A DNA stretch of 64,000 bases from Paenibacillus senegalensis JC66 (GTDB lineage Bacteria; Bacillota; Bacilli; Paenibacillales; NBRC-103111): NCBI RefSeq assembly GCF_000285515.1, contig NZ_HE610964.1, positions 10,848 through 74,847 on the forward strand. Reading direction: 5' to 3'. This document shows positions 31,787-41,826 of this stretch, piece after piece. The position numbers and the translations under genes were made by a program. The notes under the pieces are model-generated. The model saw nothing but the letters and a program-made list of their open reading frames with translations. It was not told the DNA's origin and made no database searches. Position 1 is the first letter of the stretch. Each line of letters starts with the position of its first letter.

Positions 31787-31802
31787 CTGAGGAGGGAAAC
31801 TG

Positions 31803-33413
31803 ATGGCTTACGAACCCGTTTGGGTCAAGAATCAACCGAAGCTGAACAAAGTTGAACATTTAAAGCTTGAAAAGGACGGTCTGGATGTTATCCGTACCAT
31901 CATTGAAAAGTATGCCTTGGAAGGCTATGAATCGATACCTGAAGATGAATTAAACCGTTTCAAATGGGCCGGTGTTTACGAGCAGAAGCCGCGTGACGGC
32001 CATTTTATGATGCGGGTCAGAATCAATTCCGGCTGTCTCAACTCCGATCAAGCTAGAGCTCTAGGCGGCATCGCCCAGGATTACGGACGCGATCTGATGG
32101 ATGTAACCACCCGCCAGGCGGTTCAGTTTCACTGGCTGCGCGTAGAGCATCTTCCTGATATTTTCAAAAGATTAGAAGATGTAGGCTTGTACTCCTATGA
32201 GGCATGTGGTGACTGCCCGCGGACCGTTGTCGGCAATCCGCTCGCTGGCATAGATCCGGATGAATTGATGGATACGACTGATCTCGTCAATCAGGTCTCG
32301 GACTTTTTCCTGTTAAACCGGGATTTCTCTAATCTGCCGCGAAAATACAAAATGTCCATCTCTGCGAGCAAATATAATACCGCACATGCGGAAATCAACG
32401 ATCTTTCATTCACTCCTGCTATCAAACAGATAAACGGAGATCATGTTGTCGGCTTTCATGTATGGGTAGGAGGCGGCCTGTCCGCAAAGCCCCACCTCGC
32501 CCAGAAGCTCGATCTGTTTGTGCGCCCGGATGAAGTACTGAAAGTTGCAGTTGGGGTAACAACCATTTTCCGGGACTTCGGCTACCGTGAGAAAAGACAC
32601 CATGCACGCCTGAAATTCCTTGTAGCTGATTGGGGAGCTGAAAAGTTCCTGGAAGAATTGACCAAGCTGATTGGAGAAATGCCTGCTCGGGGAGAAGACC
32701 AGATGGTTGGTTGGAATGCTGCCTATTTCGATGGCGTCCATCCTCAGAAGCAGGAGGAACTCCGCTACATCGGCTTAAACGTTCCCATTGGGCGGCTAAG
32801 CGGCACCGAGTTCATAGAATTGGCGCGGCTGGCCGATCAATACGGCAGCGGATCGCTTCGTACAACGATGTCCCAAAACATATTGATTCCGGATATTCCT
32901 CATGAGCGGGTCGATGAGCTTCTAGCGCATGAAATCTTTGAGCGCTTAACTCCCTACCCCAAGCATTTCATGAGCCGAACCGTGTCTTGTACCGGCAACG
33001 AATTCTGTAATCTGGCGGTTGTGGAAACGAAGGAACGAGCAAGAAGGGTTGCTCAATATTTAGATGACCATGTTGATCTGGATAGTGAAGTAAGGATTCA
33101 TTTCATCGGTTGCCCCAATGCCTGCGGCCAGAAGCATATTGCCGACATTGGTCTGCAGGGCTCACTGATTCGCACACCCGAAGGAACAATAGACGCCTTT
33201 GATATTGCGGTGGGCGGAATTCTTGGCCCTGGAGCGAAGCTGAATCAGGTGCTCAAAGGACGGGTCAAAGGTGATGATGTGGGTCCTGTACTCGCCCAAT
33301 TGATTGAATTTTACAAAGAAAACCGCAGTGAAGGCGAATCCTTCCATCGATTTGTGGAACGAGTAGGTGCAGCCGCTTTTCAAGAGAGACTGACGGCGAT
33401 CCTTGCCTCTTAG
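31803..33413 (+). CDS. Nitrite/sulfite reductase, siroheme and 4Fe-4S type
   Basis: A 536-residue assimilatory sulfite or nitrite reductase hemoprotein that makes the six-electron reduction to sulfide or ammonia. The two-fold repeat of ferredoxin-like and NIR_SIR domains is recognisable. The cluster-siroheme cysteines are Cys396, Cys402 (CTGNEFC) and Cys437, Cys441 (CPNAC). No flavoprotein, ferredoxin or siroheme gene is adjacent. Sulfite and nitrite enzymes cannot be told apart safely from these motifs. The start follows GAGGAGGG, and an 85-base structured leader lies just ahead. Confidence 0.9.
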   Translation: MAYEPVWVKNQPKLNKVEHLKLEKDGLDVIRTIIEKYALEGYESIPEDELNRFKWAGVYEQKPRDGHFMMRVRINSGCLNSDQARALGGIAQDYGRDLMDVTTRQAVQFHWLRVEHLPDIFKRLEDVGLYSYEACGDCPRTVVGNPLAGIDPDELMDTTDLVNQVSDFFLLNRDFSNLPRKYKMSISASKYNTAHAEINDLSFTPAIKQINGDHVVGFHVWVGGGLSAKPHLAQKLDLFVRPDEVLKVAVGVTTIFRDFGYREKRHHARLKFLVADWGAEKFLEELTKLIGEMPARGEDQMVGWNAAYFDGVHPQKQEELRYIGLNVPIGRLSGTEFIELARLADQYGSGSLRTTMSQNILIPDIPHERVDELLAHEIFERLTPYPKHFMSRTVSCTGNEFCNLAVVETKERARRVAQYLDDHVDLDSEVRIHFIGCPNACGQKHIADIGLQGSLIRTPEGTIDAFDIAVGGILGPGAKLNQVLKGRVKGDDVGPVLAQLIEFYKENRSEGESFHRFVERVGAAAFQERLTAILAS

Positions 33414-33467
33414 CATTGGAATCGTACCATCCTCTATAGATTATAAGTTCAACTATATAAACACAAA

Positions 33468-33507
33468 CAAGGGGCACTGGCTGCGCAATGACAGCCTGTG
33501 CCCCTTG
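33468..33507. terminator. Bidirectional Rho-independent terminator
   Basis: A 16-base stem with one mismatch, starting CAAGGGGCAC and ending GTGCCCCTTG, between the converging reductase and uvrA genes. The T-rich side faces the uvrA direction. Confidence 0.85.
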
Positions 33508-33561
33508 ATTTATTCCATTTTCGAGTTCCTAAGCAGCATTATCCTACATATTGCATTCCTT

Positions 33562-36441
33562 TTAAACAACGGCATCCTCAGTTTGCAGTGCATCTGCACC
33601 TTCCTCTGAACGCTTGCGGTCTCTTTCTAGAACTGGCTTCAAATACTTCCCTGTATAGGAGACTTTGCTCTCCGCCACTACCTCCGGAGTCCCTTGGGCA
33701 ATGATCGTACCTCCGCGGCTGCCCCCTTCAGGTCCCATGTCAACTAAATAATCGGCTGTCTTGATTACATCCAAGTTGTGCTCGATAACGAGTACAGACT
33801 CTCCATTATCGACAAGGCGATGCAGCACCTTAAGCAGCCGGTCAATATCATGAATGTGCAGACCTGTTGTTGGCTCATCCAAAATGTACAGGGATTTGCC
33901 TGTGTTTCTGCGGTACAGCTCGGCAGCCAGTTTTACCCGCTGAGCTTCGCCCCCTGAGAGCGTCGTGGCCGGCTGACCCAAATCCATGTAGCCTAAACCA
34001 ACATCCAGCAAGGTTTGCAGCTTACGCTGGATTTTCGGAATGTTTTTGAAAAACTCACAGGCATCCTCGATAGTCATCTGCAATATGTCCGCAATCGTTT
34101 TGCCCTTATATTTGATTTCCAACGTTTCCCGGTTATAGCGCTTGCCTTTACAAACCTCACAGGGAACATATACATCGGGGAGGAAATGCATTTCGATCTT
34201 GATAATCCCGTCTCCGCGGCAGGCCTCACAGCGACCGCCTTTGACATTGAAGCTAAAGCGTCCCTTCTTGTATCCTCTAACCTTGGCTTCCGTTGTCGTT
34301 GCAAACACATCGCGAATATCATCAAATACACCTGTATAGGTTGCCGGATTCGATCGCGGTGTCCGGCCAATCGGCGACTGGTCGATGTCGATGACTTTTT
34401 CAATGTGCTCAAGTCCTTTAATTTCCTTGAATTCTCCTGGTCTTACTTTCGCTTTGTTCAAATCACGAGCCAATGCTTTGTACAGGATTTCATTAACCAT
34501 GGTGCTTTTTCCCGAGCCGGAAACCCCTGTTACACAAACCATAGTACCGAGCGGAACCTTCAAGTTGACATTGCGCAGATTGTTCGCCTTGGCTCCTTTC
34601 ACTTCAAGCCACTTGCCATTCGGTTTGCGTCTTTTCGATGGTACGGGGATAAACTTTTTACCGCTCAAATACTGTCCCGTCAAAGACTCGCTGTTCTCCA
34701 TGACTTCTTTAGGCGTCCCCTGGGCGACCACATGTCCGCCATGAATCCCTGCGCCAGGACCGATATCAATGATATAATCAGCAGCCAACATCGTATCTTC
34801 ATCATGTTCAACCACAATGAGCGTATTGCCCAAATTTCGCATATGCTCCAAGGTGCGGATCAAACGATCATTGTCCCTCTGATGCAGTCCGATGCTGGGC
34901 TCATCCAATATATACAACACACCCATTAGGCTGGAGCCAATCTGCGTGGCCAGCCTGATCCTCTGGGCTTCTCCGCCGGACAAAGTTCCTGCTGAACGGC
35001 TAAGTGTCAGGTAGTCTAGGCCTACGTCAACAAGAAAGCCTAGACGGGAGCTGATTTCCCGGAGGATCAAACGAGAAATGACCTGCTCCTTCTCCGTAAG
35101 CTGCAGACCGTCAAAAAACGACTGTGCCTCGCCAATCGATAGATTCGTAGCGTAGGCAATATTTTTCCCGTTGATCGTTACGGCCAGTGTTTCCGGTCTC
35201 AGCCGCTCTCCTTTACACTTGCCACAAGGCTTGGCGCTCATGTAAGACTCAATATATTCACGAATCCCATCTGATGCAGTTTCGCGATAGCGCCGCTCCA
35301 GGTTGCGGACAATGCCTTCAAACGGCACATACGCTTCTTTGGTCCCGCCAAAGTCGCTCTCGTAACGGAATCTTACCTTCTCGCCACCGGTACCGTAAAG
35401 CAAAATCTTCATCTGCTCACTGCTCAAATCATTGACCGGAACGTCTCTTGGAATGTTGTAATGAGCACAAACCGCAGCAAGGAATTGAGGATAATAATTA
35501 GAGGTGCTTCCCGCCCACGCTTCGAAGGCTCCCTCTTCAATCGACTTCTCCGGGAACGGTACGAGCAGGTCAGGATCGACAATCATTTTTACACCCAGAC
35601 CGTCACACTCCGGGCAAGCTCCGAAGGGGCTGTTGAAGGAAAACATCCTGGGAGCAAGTTCTTCAATGCTGAATCCGCATTCGGGGCAAGCCAAATTTTG
35701 ACTGAACAGAAGCTCTTCCTGCCCTATAATATCTACAAGCACTCTTCCTTCAGCCAGGTTCAAAGCGGTTTCCAGAGAGTCCGCCAAACGGGATTCGATC
35801 CCCTCCTTAACGACAATCCGGTCAACTACTACTTCAATGGAATGCTTCTTGTTCTTCTCCAGTTGAATTTGTTCGGACAGCTCACGAATCTCCCCATTTA
35901 CTCTAACTCTAACAAAGCCTTGTCTCTGGATATCGGCCAACAGCTTAACATGCTCGCCTTTTCTGCCTGAGATCAGCGGAGCCAAAATTTGCAGCTTTGT
36001 TCTTTCCGGATATTCCATAATCCGATCTATCATTTGCTCTACGGTCTGTGAGGTGATTTCAATTCCGTGCGTAGGGCAATGAGGTCTTCCGATTCGGGCA
36101 TAGAGAAGCCTTAAATAGTCATAAATCTCTGTAACCGTACCAACTGTTGACCTCGGGTTACGACTTGTCGTCTTCTGGTCGATGGAAATTGCCGGTGACA
36201 GCCCATCTATAGAATCTACATCCGGCTTGTCCATTTGGCCCAGAAACTGGCGAGCATAGGCCGATAACGATTCTACATAGCGGCGCTGGCCTTCGGCGTA
36301 AATCGTATCGAAAGCGAGGGATGATTTGCCTGATCCGCTCAGACCCGTCAGAACGACAAACTTATCCCTCGGGATGGTGACATCTATGTTTTTCAAATTA
36401 TGGGCTCTCGCCCCTTTTATCACAATTTGATCGCTAGCCAT
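33562..36441 (-). CDS. uvrA: Excinuclease ABC subunit A
   Basis: A 959-residue DNA damage sensor of nucleotide excision repair; as a dimer it loads UvrB at lesions. Two ABC ATPase modules are present, with Walker A GLSGSGKS near residue 33 and GVSGSGKST near 640, two LSGGEAQR signatures, and zinc modules CPECG ... CPECDG and CEAC ... CEVC. The ATG at 36441 is nine bases from AAAGGA. The gene starts 20 bases after uvrB ends and shares its SOS-type promoter. Confidence 0.97.
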   Translation of the reverse strand: MASDQIVIKGARAHNLKNIDVTIPRDKFVVLTGLSGSGKSSLAFDTIYAEGQRRYVESLSAYARQFLGQMDKPDVDSIDGLSPAISIDQKTTSRNPRSTVGTVTEIYDYLRLLYARIGRPHCPTHGIEITSQTVEQMIDRIMEYPERTKLQILAPLISGRKGEHVKLLADIQRQGFVRVRVNGEIRELSEQIQLEKNKKHSIEVVVDRIVVKEGIESRLADSLETALNLAEGRVLVDIIGQEELLFSQNLACPECGFSIEELAPRMFSFNSPFGACPECDGLGVKMIVDPDLLVPFPEKSIEEGAFEAWAGSTSNYYPQFLAAVCAHYNIPRDVPVNDLSSEQMKILLYGTGGEKVRFRYESDFGGTKEAYVPFEGIVRNLERRYRETASDGIREYIESYMSAKPCGKCKGERLRPETLAVTINGKNIAYATNLSIGEAQSFFDGLQLTEKEQVISRLILREISSRLGFLVDVGLDYLTLSRSAGTLSGGEAQRIRLATQIGSSLMGVLYILDEPSIGLHQRDNDRLIRTLEHMRNLGNTLIVVEHDEDTMLAADYIIDIGPGAGIHGGHVVAQGTPKEVMENSESLTGQYLSGKKFIPVPSKRRKPNGKWLEVKGAKANNLRNVNLKVPLGTMVCVTGVSGSGKSTMVNEILYKALARDLNKAKVRPGEFKEIKGLEHIEKVIDIDQSPIGRTPRSNPATYTGVFDDIRDVFATTTEAKVRGYKKGRFSFNVKGGRCEACRGDGIIKIEMHFLPDVYVPCEVCKGKRYNRETLEIKYKGKTIADILQMTIEDACEFFKNIPKIQRKLQTLLDVGLGYMDLGQPATTLSGGEAQRVKLAAELYRRNTGKSLYILDEPTTGLHIHDIDRLLKVLHRLVDNGESVLVIEHNLDVIKTADYLVDMGPEGGSRGGTIIAQGTPEVVAESKVSYTGKYLKPVLERDRKRSEEGADALQTEDAVV

Positions 36442-36461
36442 CAAGGTTCTTCCTTTCCCGT

Positions 36462-38456
36462 CTAATTGGCTTTCAACTCCAGAATCGCATCCCTAAGCTC
36501 AGCTGCCCGCTCAAACTGCAAGTTCTTGGCAGCCTCCTTCATCTCCGCCTCCAGCCTTTCAATCATGGAAGCACGATCCTTCTTAGACATTTTGCTAATT
36601 TCCACATCCGGTAAGTAATCCGATTTCTGTTCCGCGACTTTAGTCGCTTCAATAACCTCTCTTACCCGTTTTTGAATTGTCTTTGGTGTGATTCCATGCT
36701 TTTCATTATAAGCTTGCTGGATGGAACGTCTCCGCTCCGTCTCACTAATAGCCTTGGCCATCGAATCGGTGATCTTATCTGCGTACATGATAACGCGGCC
36801 TTCCGAATTCCGTGCCGCCCTTCCGATTGTCTGGATGAGCGAGCGCTCCGCGCGCAGGAAGCCTTCCTTGTCCGCATCCAGGATGGCAACTAACGATACC
36901 TCCGGCAGGTCGAGACCTTCCCGCAGCAGGTTAATGCCGACCAGAACATGGAAGGTGCCTACCCTCAAGTCGCGCAAAATTTGCATTCTTTCCAATGTTT
37001 TAATATCCGAGTGCAGATAACGGACTTTAATACCGATTTCTTTCAAGTAATCGGTAAGATCCTCAGCCATCTTCTTCGTCAAGGTCGTGACCAGCACGCG
37101 CTCGTCTTTAGCAATTCTATCCTGTACTTCATGAATCAAATCGTCAATCTGTCCCTCAGTCTTGCGAACTTCAATGAGCGGATCAAGCAGTCCTGTAGGG
37201 CGGATAATTTGCTCAATCATTTGCGGACATTTTTCCAATTCGTACGGTCCGGGTGTTGCGGAAACATAGACCGCTTGCGTGAACTTTTGTTCAAATTCCT
37301 CAAATCGCAGCGGCCGGTTGTCCAATGCAGATGGCAGACGGAAGCCATGCTCGACGAGAACTTCCTTGCGCGCCCTGTCTCCGTTATACATAGCCCGAAT
37401 TTGCGGGAGCGTCACATGGGACTCATCTATTACAACCAGCATGTCCTCGGGGAAATAATCGAGTAGCGTATAAGGCGTAGCGCCTCTTTCTCTAAAGGTC
37501 AGCGGGCCTGAATAATTCTCGATTCCCGAGCAAAAACCGACCTCCATCATCATCTCGAGGTCATAACGGGTGCGCTGCTCAAGACGCTGCGCTTCCAACA
37601 GCTTGCCCTGCTGTCTGAATTCCGCAAGACGTTCTTCGAGCTCCTTCTCAATGTTCACCAGCGCCAGCTTCATCCGGTCTTCATGGGTAACGAAGTGGGA
37701 AGCCGGAAAAATCGCAATATGATCCCGTTCGCCGATGATTTCTCCAGTGAGTACGTTGATTTCAGTAATCCTTTCAATCTCGTCACCAAACAGCTCTACT
37801 CTAATGGCATGTTCGCTTCGTGATGCCGGAAAGATCTCAACTACGTCACCCCGCACGCGAAAAGTTCCCCGCACGAAGTTCAAATCGTTCCGCTGGTATT
37901 GAATATCGACCAGGCGGCGCAAAATTTCATTCCGCGGCTTCTCCATGCCAACTCTAAGAGAAAGCAAAAGATCCCGGTACTCCATAGGAGAACCGAGCCC
38001 GTAAATACACGAGACACTAGCGACAATAATGACATCACGGCGCTCAAATAAAGCACTGGTAGCAGAGTGTCTCAGTTTATCAATCTCGTCATTAATGCTC
38101 GAGTCTTTCTCAATAAACGTATCCGAGGAAGGGATGTAGGCCTCGGGTTGATAGTAGTCGTAATAGCTGACGAAATACTCCACTGCATTATGAGGGAAAA
38201 ATTCCTTGAACTCGCTGCAAAGCTGGGCAGCCAAAGTCTTATTGTGAGCAATAACCAGGGTCGGACGATTTAACTTCGCAATCACATGTGCCGCAGTAAA
38301 TGTCTTGCCGGTACCGGTTGCCCCGAGCAGTGTCTGATGCCGGTTGCCCTGCTCTATGCTTCGCACCAGCTGATTAATGGCTTTGGGCTGATCGCCCTGG
38401 GGCTCATAATCGGAGACCAGCTGGAATTTGTCATGGCTTATCAATTTATCGGTCAT
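36462..38456 (-). CDS. uvrB: Excinuclease ABC subunit B
   Basis: A 664-residue helicase-like damage verifier that receives the lesion from UvrA and recruits UvrC. Walker A GATGTGKT lies near residue 45; the beta-hairpin region [10 protein letters not shown] is intact; helicase motifs such as DEADs-like VVIDESH and QTIGRAARN are visible; and a UVR coiled-coil domain closes the protein. A GGGGGAT site precedes the ATG. About 250 bases upstream lie a good -35/-10 promoter and a LexA-type box, so the gene probably has a long leader and is SOS-induced. Confidence 0.97.
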   Translation of the reverse strand: MTDKLISHDKFQLVSDYEPQGDQPKAINQLVRSIEQGNRHQTLLGATGTGKTFTAAHVIAKLNRPTLVIAHNKTLAAQLCSEFKEFFPHNAVEYFVSYYDYYQPEAYIPSSDTFIEKDSSINDEIDKLRHSATSALFERRDVIIVASVSCIYGLGSPMEYRDLLLSLRVGMEKPRNEILRRLVDIQYQRNDLNFVRGTFRVRGDVVEIFPASRSEHAIRVELFGDEIERITEINVLTGEIIGERDHIAIFPASHFVTHEDRMKLALVNIEKELEERLAEFRQQGKLLEAQRLEQRTRYDLEMMMEVGFCSGIENYSGPLTFRERGATPYTLLDYFPEDMLVVIDESHVTLPQIRAMYNGDRARKEVLVEHGFRLPSALDNRPLRFEEFEQKFTQAVYVSATPGPYELEKCPQMIEQIIRPTGLLDPLIEVRKTEGQIDDLIHEVQDRIAKDERVLVTTLTKKMAEDLTDYLKEIGIKVRYLHSDIKTLERMQILRDLRVGTFHVLVGINLLREGLDLPEVSLVAILDADKEGFLRAERSLIQTIGRAARNSEGRVIMYADKITDSMAKAISETERRRSIQQAYNEKHGITPKTIQKRVREVIEATKVAEQKSDYLPDVEISKMSKKDRASMIERLEAEMKEAAKNLQFERAAELRDAILELKAN

Positions 38457-38682
38457 TCGGATCCCCCATTATTTGAGAATCGATTTTCTACTAAACTTTC
38501 TACAATTCACAGTCGATATAAAGAGATATGGAAAACCTCTATACGCATACCTTCAAGGATTCACTGTGCGTGCAAAAGCAGCTTTATCGCCATTAACGAT
38601 TTGGACCTCCGATATAATCGGAGCTTTAAATTACTTAAATGAAACAATAACCCCTGCAAAAGGGGCTCATGTTACATTAATA

Positions 38683-38696
38683 AGAATGTTTGTTCT
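38683..38696. promoter_or_regulatory. LexA (DinR) box candidate for uvrBA
   Basis: AGAATGTTTGTTCT is one mismatch from the Bacillus GAACnnnnGTTC core. It sits just downstream of the uvrB -10 hexamer, where LexA would block initiation. Confidence 0.65.
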
Positions 38697-38701
38697 CCCT
38701 T

Positions 38702-38730
38702 ATTATACCTTGTTTGTAACATGGTTGCAA
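38702..38730 (-). promoter_or_regulatory. uvrB promoter
   Basis: On the minus strand, -35 TTGCAA, 17-base spacer, -10 TATAAT, directly upstream of the LexA box. Confidence 0.65.
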
Positions 38731-38784
38731 ATAGAGAAAATTACCTTAACCCATCGCAGGTTATACTTAGGAGTGGTATATAAC

Positions 38785-39576
38785 GTGGATTTAACAACGA
38801 TTATTGGCATGATTATCGGCCTGCTTGCTCTTATCATCGGTTACTTGCTGGATGGCGGACATTTGGATGCGCTGTTTGTTATTAGCTCCTTCATTATCGT
38901 TATTGGAACAACAGCCGGAGCGGTTATTGTCAGCTTTCCTTGGTCCCAGCTAAAAGAATTTCCGCAGGCGGTCAAAATGGCTGTTAAGGAGCCTAAGGAC
39001 GAGCCCGAGGCGATTATTGAGGAGATCGTGGAAATGGCTACGATTGCCCGCCGGGAAGGCGTTCTCGCTCTGGAGCAGAAGGCTGTCGAGAACCCGAATC
39101 CGTTTCTTAAAGACGGCCTTATGATGGTTGTGGACGGCACCGATCCCGAGTTAACCAGACAAATTCTGGAGCTGGAAATGGATTCGATCGAGAATCGCCA
39201 CGAGGGTTATGCCAAAATCTTCGAGTCCGCAGGAGGTTTCGCACCAACGATGGGGATTCTCGGTACGGTCATGGGCTTGATTCACGTTCTAGGCAACCTG
39301 GAAGCGCCTGAAACATTAGGACCTGCTATTGCCGTTGCTTTCTCGGCAACCTTGTACGGGGTGGGTAGTGCCAATGTTGTGTTTCTGCCGGTCGCCAGCA
39401 AAATCAAAATTCGCGGCAAGCAGCACATGACAAATCTGGAGCTTATGCTTGAAGGAATACTGGCTTTGCAGGCCGGTGAAAATCCCCAGCTTATCCGCAA
39501 AAAATTAACTTCCTTCCTGCACAGCAGTAAAAAGAAAACAGTGGAAGCGGGTGACTCCAATGGCGAGGAGAGGTAG
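38785..39576 (+). CDS. Flagellar motor stator protein, MotA/MotP family
   Basis: A 263-residue ion-channel subunit with four hydrophobic segments and the large cytoplasmic loop; FAPTMGILGTVMGLIHVLGNL is the signature after the third segment. The frame is open far upstream, but a GTG at 38785 with AGGAG upstream gives a family-like start (VDLTTIIGMIIG). The phrase TLGPAIAVAFSATLYG and the loop before it look closer to the sodium-type MotP of Bacillus than to MotA, but I would not assign the ion from this. It overlaps the MotB-type gene by 17 bases. Confidence 0.88.
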   Translation: MDLTTIIGMIIGLLALIIGYLLDGGHLDALFVISSFIIVIGTTAGAVIVSFPWSQLKEFPQAVKMAVKEPKDEPEAIIEEIVEMATIARREGVLALEQKAVENPNPFLKDGLMMVVDGTDPELTRQILELEMDSIENRHEGYAKIFESAGGFAPTMGILGTVMGLIHVLGNLEAPETLGPAIAVAFSATLYGVGSANVVFLPVASKIKIRGKQHMTNLELMLEGILALQAGENPQLIRKKLTSFLHSSKKKTVEAGDSNGEER

Positions 39577-40300
39577 GGGAAGCCACAAAGTTGTAGAAGC
39601 GGAAAACCACGAGCGATGGATGGTAAGCTATGCCGATTTCATTACTTTGCTGCTTATCTTCTTTATCGTTCTATACGCCATGAGCAAGGTCGACGTGGAT
39701 AAATATAATGCACTGGCCCAGTCTCTTAATTTTCAGTTCAGCGGCGCGGAATCCCCAATTCAGGGAGGAAACGGAGTTCTGGATGCATGGAAACCGACAG
39801 AGGTTCAACAATTCTACAGCGATAGTAGGGATTTAGAAAATGACAGAGAAAAGGGCCTGCGCGATTTAACAGCCGAGATTAACGAATATATCGAGCAGCA
39901 CGGTTTGGAGGCCTCTGTATATGTCAGCAATACTCCTCGCGGGGTAGCCATTACTCTTAATGATTTGTTTCTCTTCGACTTGGGAAGAGCGGATTTAAAG
40001 GAACCCGCTTATCCCATCCTCGAGAAGCTGGCAAGCTTGTTTCCTACACTGGATACCCATATTAGCATAGAGGGGCATACAGATGACATTCCGCTGGCCA
40101 CCGGGTCGTATTATAAAGACAACTGGAGATTGTCTTCCGAAAGATCCCTTTCCGTGCTCCGCTACTTTACAAATGAAGCAAATTTGCCGGAATCGATGTT
40201 CATCTCTACGGCATATGCCGACACCAAACCGGTAGTCCCTAATACATCCGATGAGAACCGGCAAAAAAACCGTCGTGTTGAAATTGTTGTACTGCGTTAA
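39560..40300 (+). CDS. Flagellar motor stator protein, MotB/MotS family
   Basis: A 246-residue partner of the MotA-type protein. After a basic N-terminus comes WMVSYADFITLLLIFF with the ion-conducting aspartate in SYAD, and then one transmembrane helix. The C-terminal OmpA-like peptidoglycan-binding domain shows ISIEGHTDD and NWRLSSERSLSVL. LLLIFF after the aspartate resembles MotS. The ATG at 39560 is preceded by GGGTG; a GTG nine bases earlier is less likely. The two genes form a bicistron ending at a strong terminator. Confidence 0.88.
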   Translation: MARRGRGSHKVVEAENHERWMVSYADFITLLLIFFIVLYAMSKVDVDKYNALAQSLNFQFSGAESPIQGGNGVLDAWKPTEVQQFYSDSRDLENDREKGLRDLTAEINEYIEQHGLEASVYVSNTPRGVAITLNDLFLFDLGRADLKEPAYPILEKLASLFPTLDTHISIEGHTDDIPLATGSYYKDNWRLSSERSLSVLRYFTNEANLPESMFISTAYADTKPVVPNTSDENRQKNRRVEIVVLR

Positions 40301-40359
40301 CTTATCCTACTCCTTAATCAAACACCTCACTCGTAGCAAATAAAAACCTCAGCCCAAAC

Positions 40360-40392
40360 AAACCTGATCCCTTGTGCCGGGATCAGGTTTTT
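40360..40392. terminator. Bidirectional Rho-independent terminator overlapping the minJ stop
   Basis: Perfect 12-base stem AAACCTGATCCC/GGGATCAGGTTT with a seven-base loop and five T on the plus strand. Its right arm contains the stop codon of the converging minJ gene. Confidence 0.85.
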
Positions 40393-41669
40393 AGTTCGGG
40401 TGCATCCCCTGATGACAGCACACGATCCGGCTTCCGCCGGAATAAGCTGAGAAACCCTTTTGCCTCATGGGCTACGAAAAATGGGGCCTCCTCATCCGGG
40501 CACAGTAAAATCCCCAATTGATGGTGCTGATCAGCGAATACCGCTTTATTGATAAACTTGACGTGGCCATCCCTGTTCATGACCTCCAGCTTGCAATACG
40601 CCGGATTAAGCTGCATAGCCTGATGGAACTCGGCGCGTGTTTGGACTGGCCTCTGGTTCACCCGCTTAATGGTTTCTCCCGCTTGAATCCCCATTTCAGC
40701 CGCCGGACTCCTGGGCAGCACAGCCAGAATCTTCAAGCCTTCCCCATCAGACACATACAAGGGCTTCTTCTCCTCTTCGGCTCGATTGGCGGCTACAATT
40801 AACCATTCATGCAGAAGAAAACAAATCAGAGCGGCAACCAATGTCAGAATCGGCCAGTAAAAACTGGTGATGGCCAAGACAGCTGCAGTAACCGCATAAA
40901 TGAACAGCATGCCGGAGGCCTGGCGGCTTTTCTCTGAAGGCAGATGCCCCAGTGTATATGAAGTAAATCCAATGAGTGCAGGAAACGCAATGAAGGTCCA
41001 GCCTGTACTGCTGCTTTCCAGCCAAAAAGGTGTCCATGGCAGCATAAGTCCGCCTGAGGAGGCAGGAACTAAGAGAAATAAAGGTACTGCCCACATTCCT
41101 TGTAGAAAGTACGCTCCTACTATTTTCCCCCGCTTGCCCCGCAGAAATAAAGGAGTGGCCAGCCTGGCTCCCTGCGATCGAACCAGCAAACCTTCAATCA
41201 AGTGAAGAACCGCAACCAGCATCAGCAGAGAAGGAATGTGGATACCGGCCGCTGTCTGAAAGATCCAGCCTACGCCTGCCCAATGCTGAGTCTCGGGAAA
41301 AGCTGCAGCGATGGTGAATAAACAGCCCGCCACTCCCGCTGAATAAGCCAGACAGGCGTAACGAATTCGGATCAGCATCAACAACAGGGCAATCCCCCAT
41401 AGCAAAAGGACAGCATCAAAGCTCATCGAGAAGCCAAAGCCGAGCATGAGGACCGAAGCTGCCAAGCCGCCTAACCATCCCCATAGAATAGTTCTCCATG
41501 ACTCCCCGAGCAGGGAATGAAGTCTGGTGTGAAACAATTTACGCTCCAGCCGGATTTGGCGGCGGTACTGCAGCACAATAATGAGCAGGCCAATATAATA
41601 CAAAGGGTTTACTAACAAGCGTGCCAATGCCAGCAGTGCTTGCTCTCCCCACGAAGCTATCCCTTCCAT
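40383..41669 (-). CDS. minJ: MinJ-like PDZ membrane protein
   Basis: A 428-residue protein with about seven transmembrane segments (residues 1-290) and a C-terminal cytoplasmic PDZ domain (about 310-400, SPAAEMGIQAGETIKRVN). In B. subtilis MinJ links DivIVA to MinCD and disassembles the division ring; its N-terminus LVNPLYYIGLLI with a following RLERKLFHTR is similar. Its position beside ctpB and near ftsEX is as in B. subtilis, which is the main support for the name. AAGGGAT precedes the ATG. Confidence 0.82.
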   Translation of the reverse strand: MEGIASWGEQALLALARLLVNPLYYIGLLIIVLQYRRQIRLERKLFHTRLHSLLGESWRTILWGWLGGLAASVLMLGFGFSMSFDAVLLLWGIALLLMLIRIRYACLAYSAGVAGCLFTIAAAFPETQHWAGVGWIFQTAAGIHIPSLLMLVAVLHLIEGLLVRSQGARLATPLFLRGKRGKIVGAYFLQGMWAVPLFLLVPASSGGLMLPWTPFWLESSSTGWTFIAFPALIGFTSYTLGHLPSEKSRQASGMLFIYAVTAAVLAITSFYWPILTLVAALICFLLHEWLIVAANRAEEEKKPLYVSDGEGLKILAVLPRSPAAEMGIQAGETIKRVNQRPVQTRAEFHQAMQLNPAYCKLEVMNRDGHVKFINKAVFADQHHQLGILLCPDEEAPFFVAHEAKGFLSLFRRKPDRVLSSGDAPELKT

Positions 41670-41696
41670 GCCATCAACATCCCTTAAAAAGAAAAT

Positions 41697-41720
41697 AGAA
41701 GGCGATTATCATCACCTTCT
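41697..41720 (-). terminator. Terminator between ctpB and minJ
   Basis: A ten-base stem AGAAGGCGAT/ATCACCTTCT with one G-U pair and a four-base loop, followed on the minus strand by ATTTTCTTTTT. It closes the ctpB transcript, so minJ probably has its own promoter or relies on read-through. Confidence 0.75.
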
Positions 41721-41826
41721 TGAAAAGATTCTACTCCCATTCGCTTTATTCCTGCTTGAACCGCATGGATTGTTCAACGAAAAAAGAATAAAATACTCAG
41801 GTCTATAAACTGTTTAAAGTACCATG

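Larger units (their letters stand above)
38457..38784. other. Divergent intergenic region between uvrB and the stator genes
   Basis: 328 bases with the uvrB promoter and LexA box on the minus strand, a small hairpin CCCCT/AGGGG (38651-38665) in the presumed uvrB leader, and no evident gene. Confidence 0.6.

Noticed and set aside
31701-31802. Known riboswitch (SAM, cobalamin, T-box) ahead of the nitrite/sulfite reductase
   Set aside because: The conserved boxes of these classes that I know are not present; only the general stem layout is supported.
34015-34929. 304-residue plus-strand open frame inside uvrA
   Set aside because: Antisense shadow of highly conserved uvrA coding sequence.
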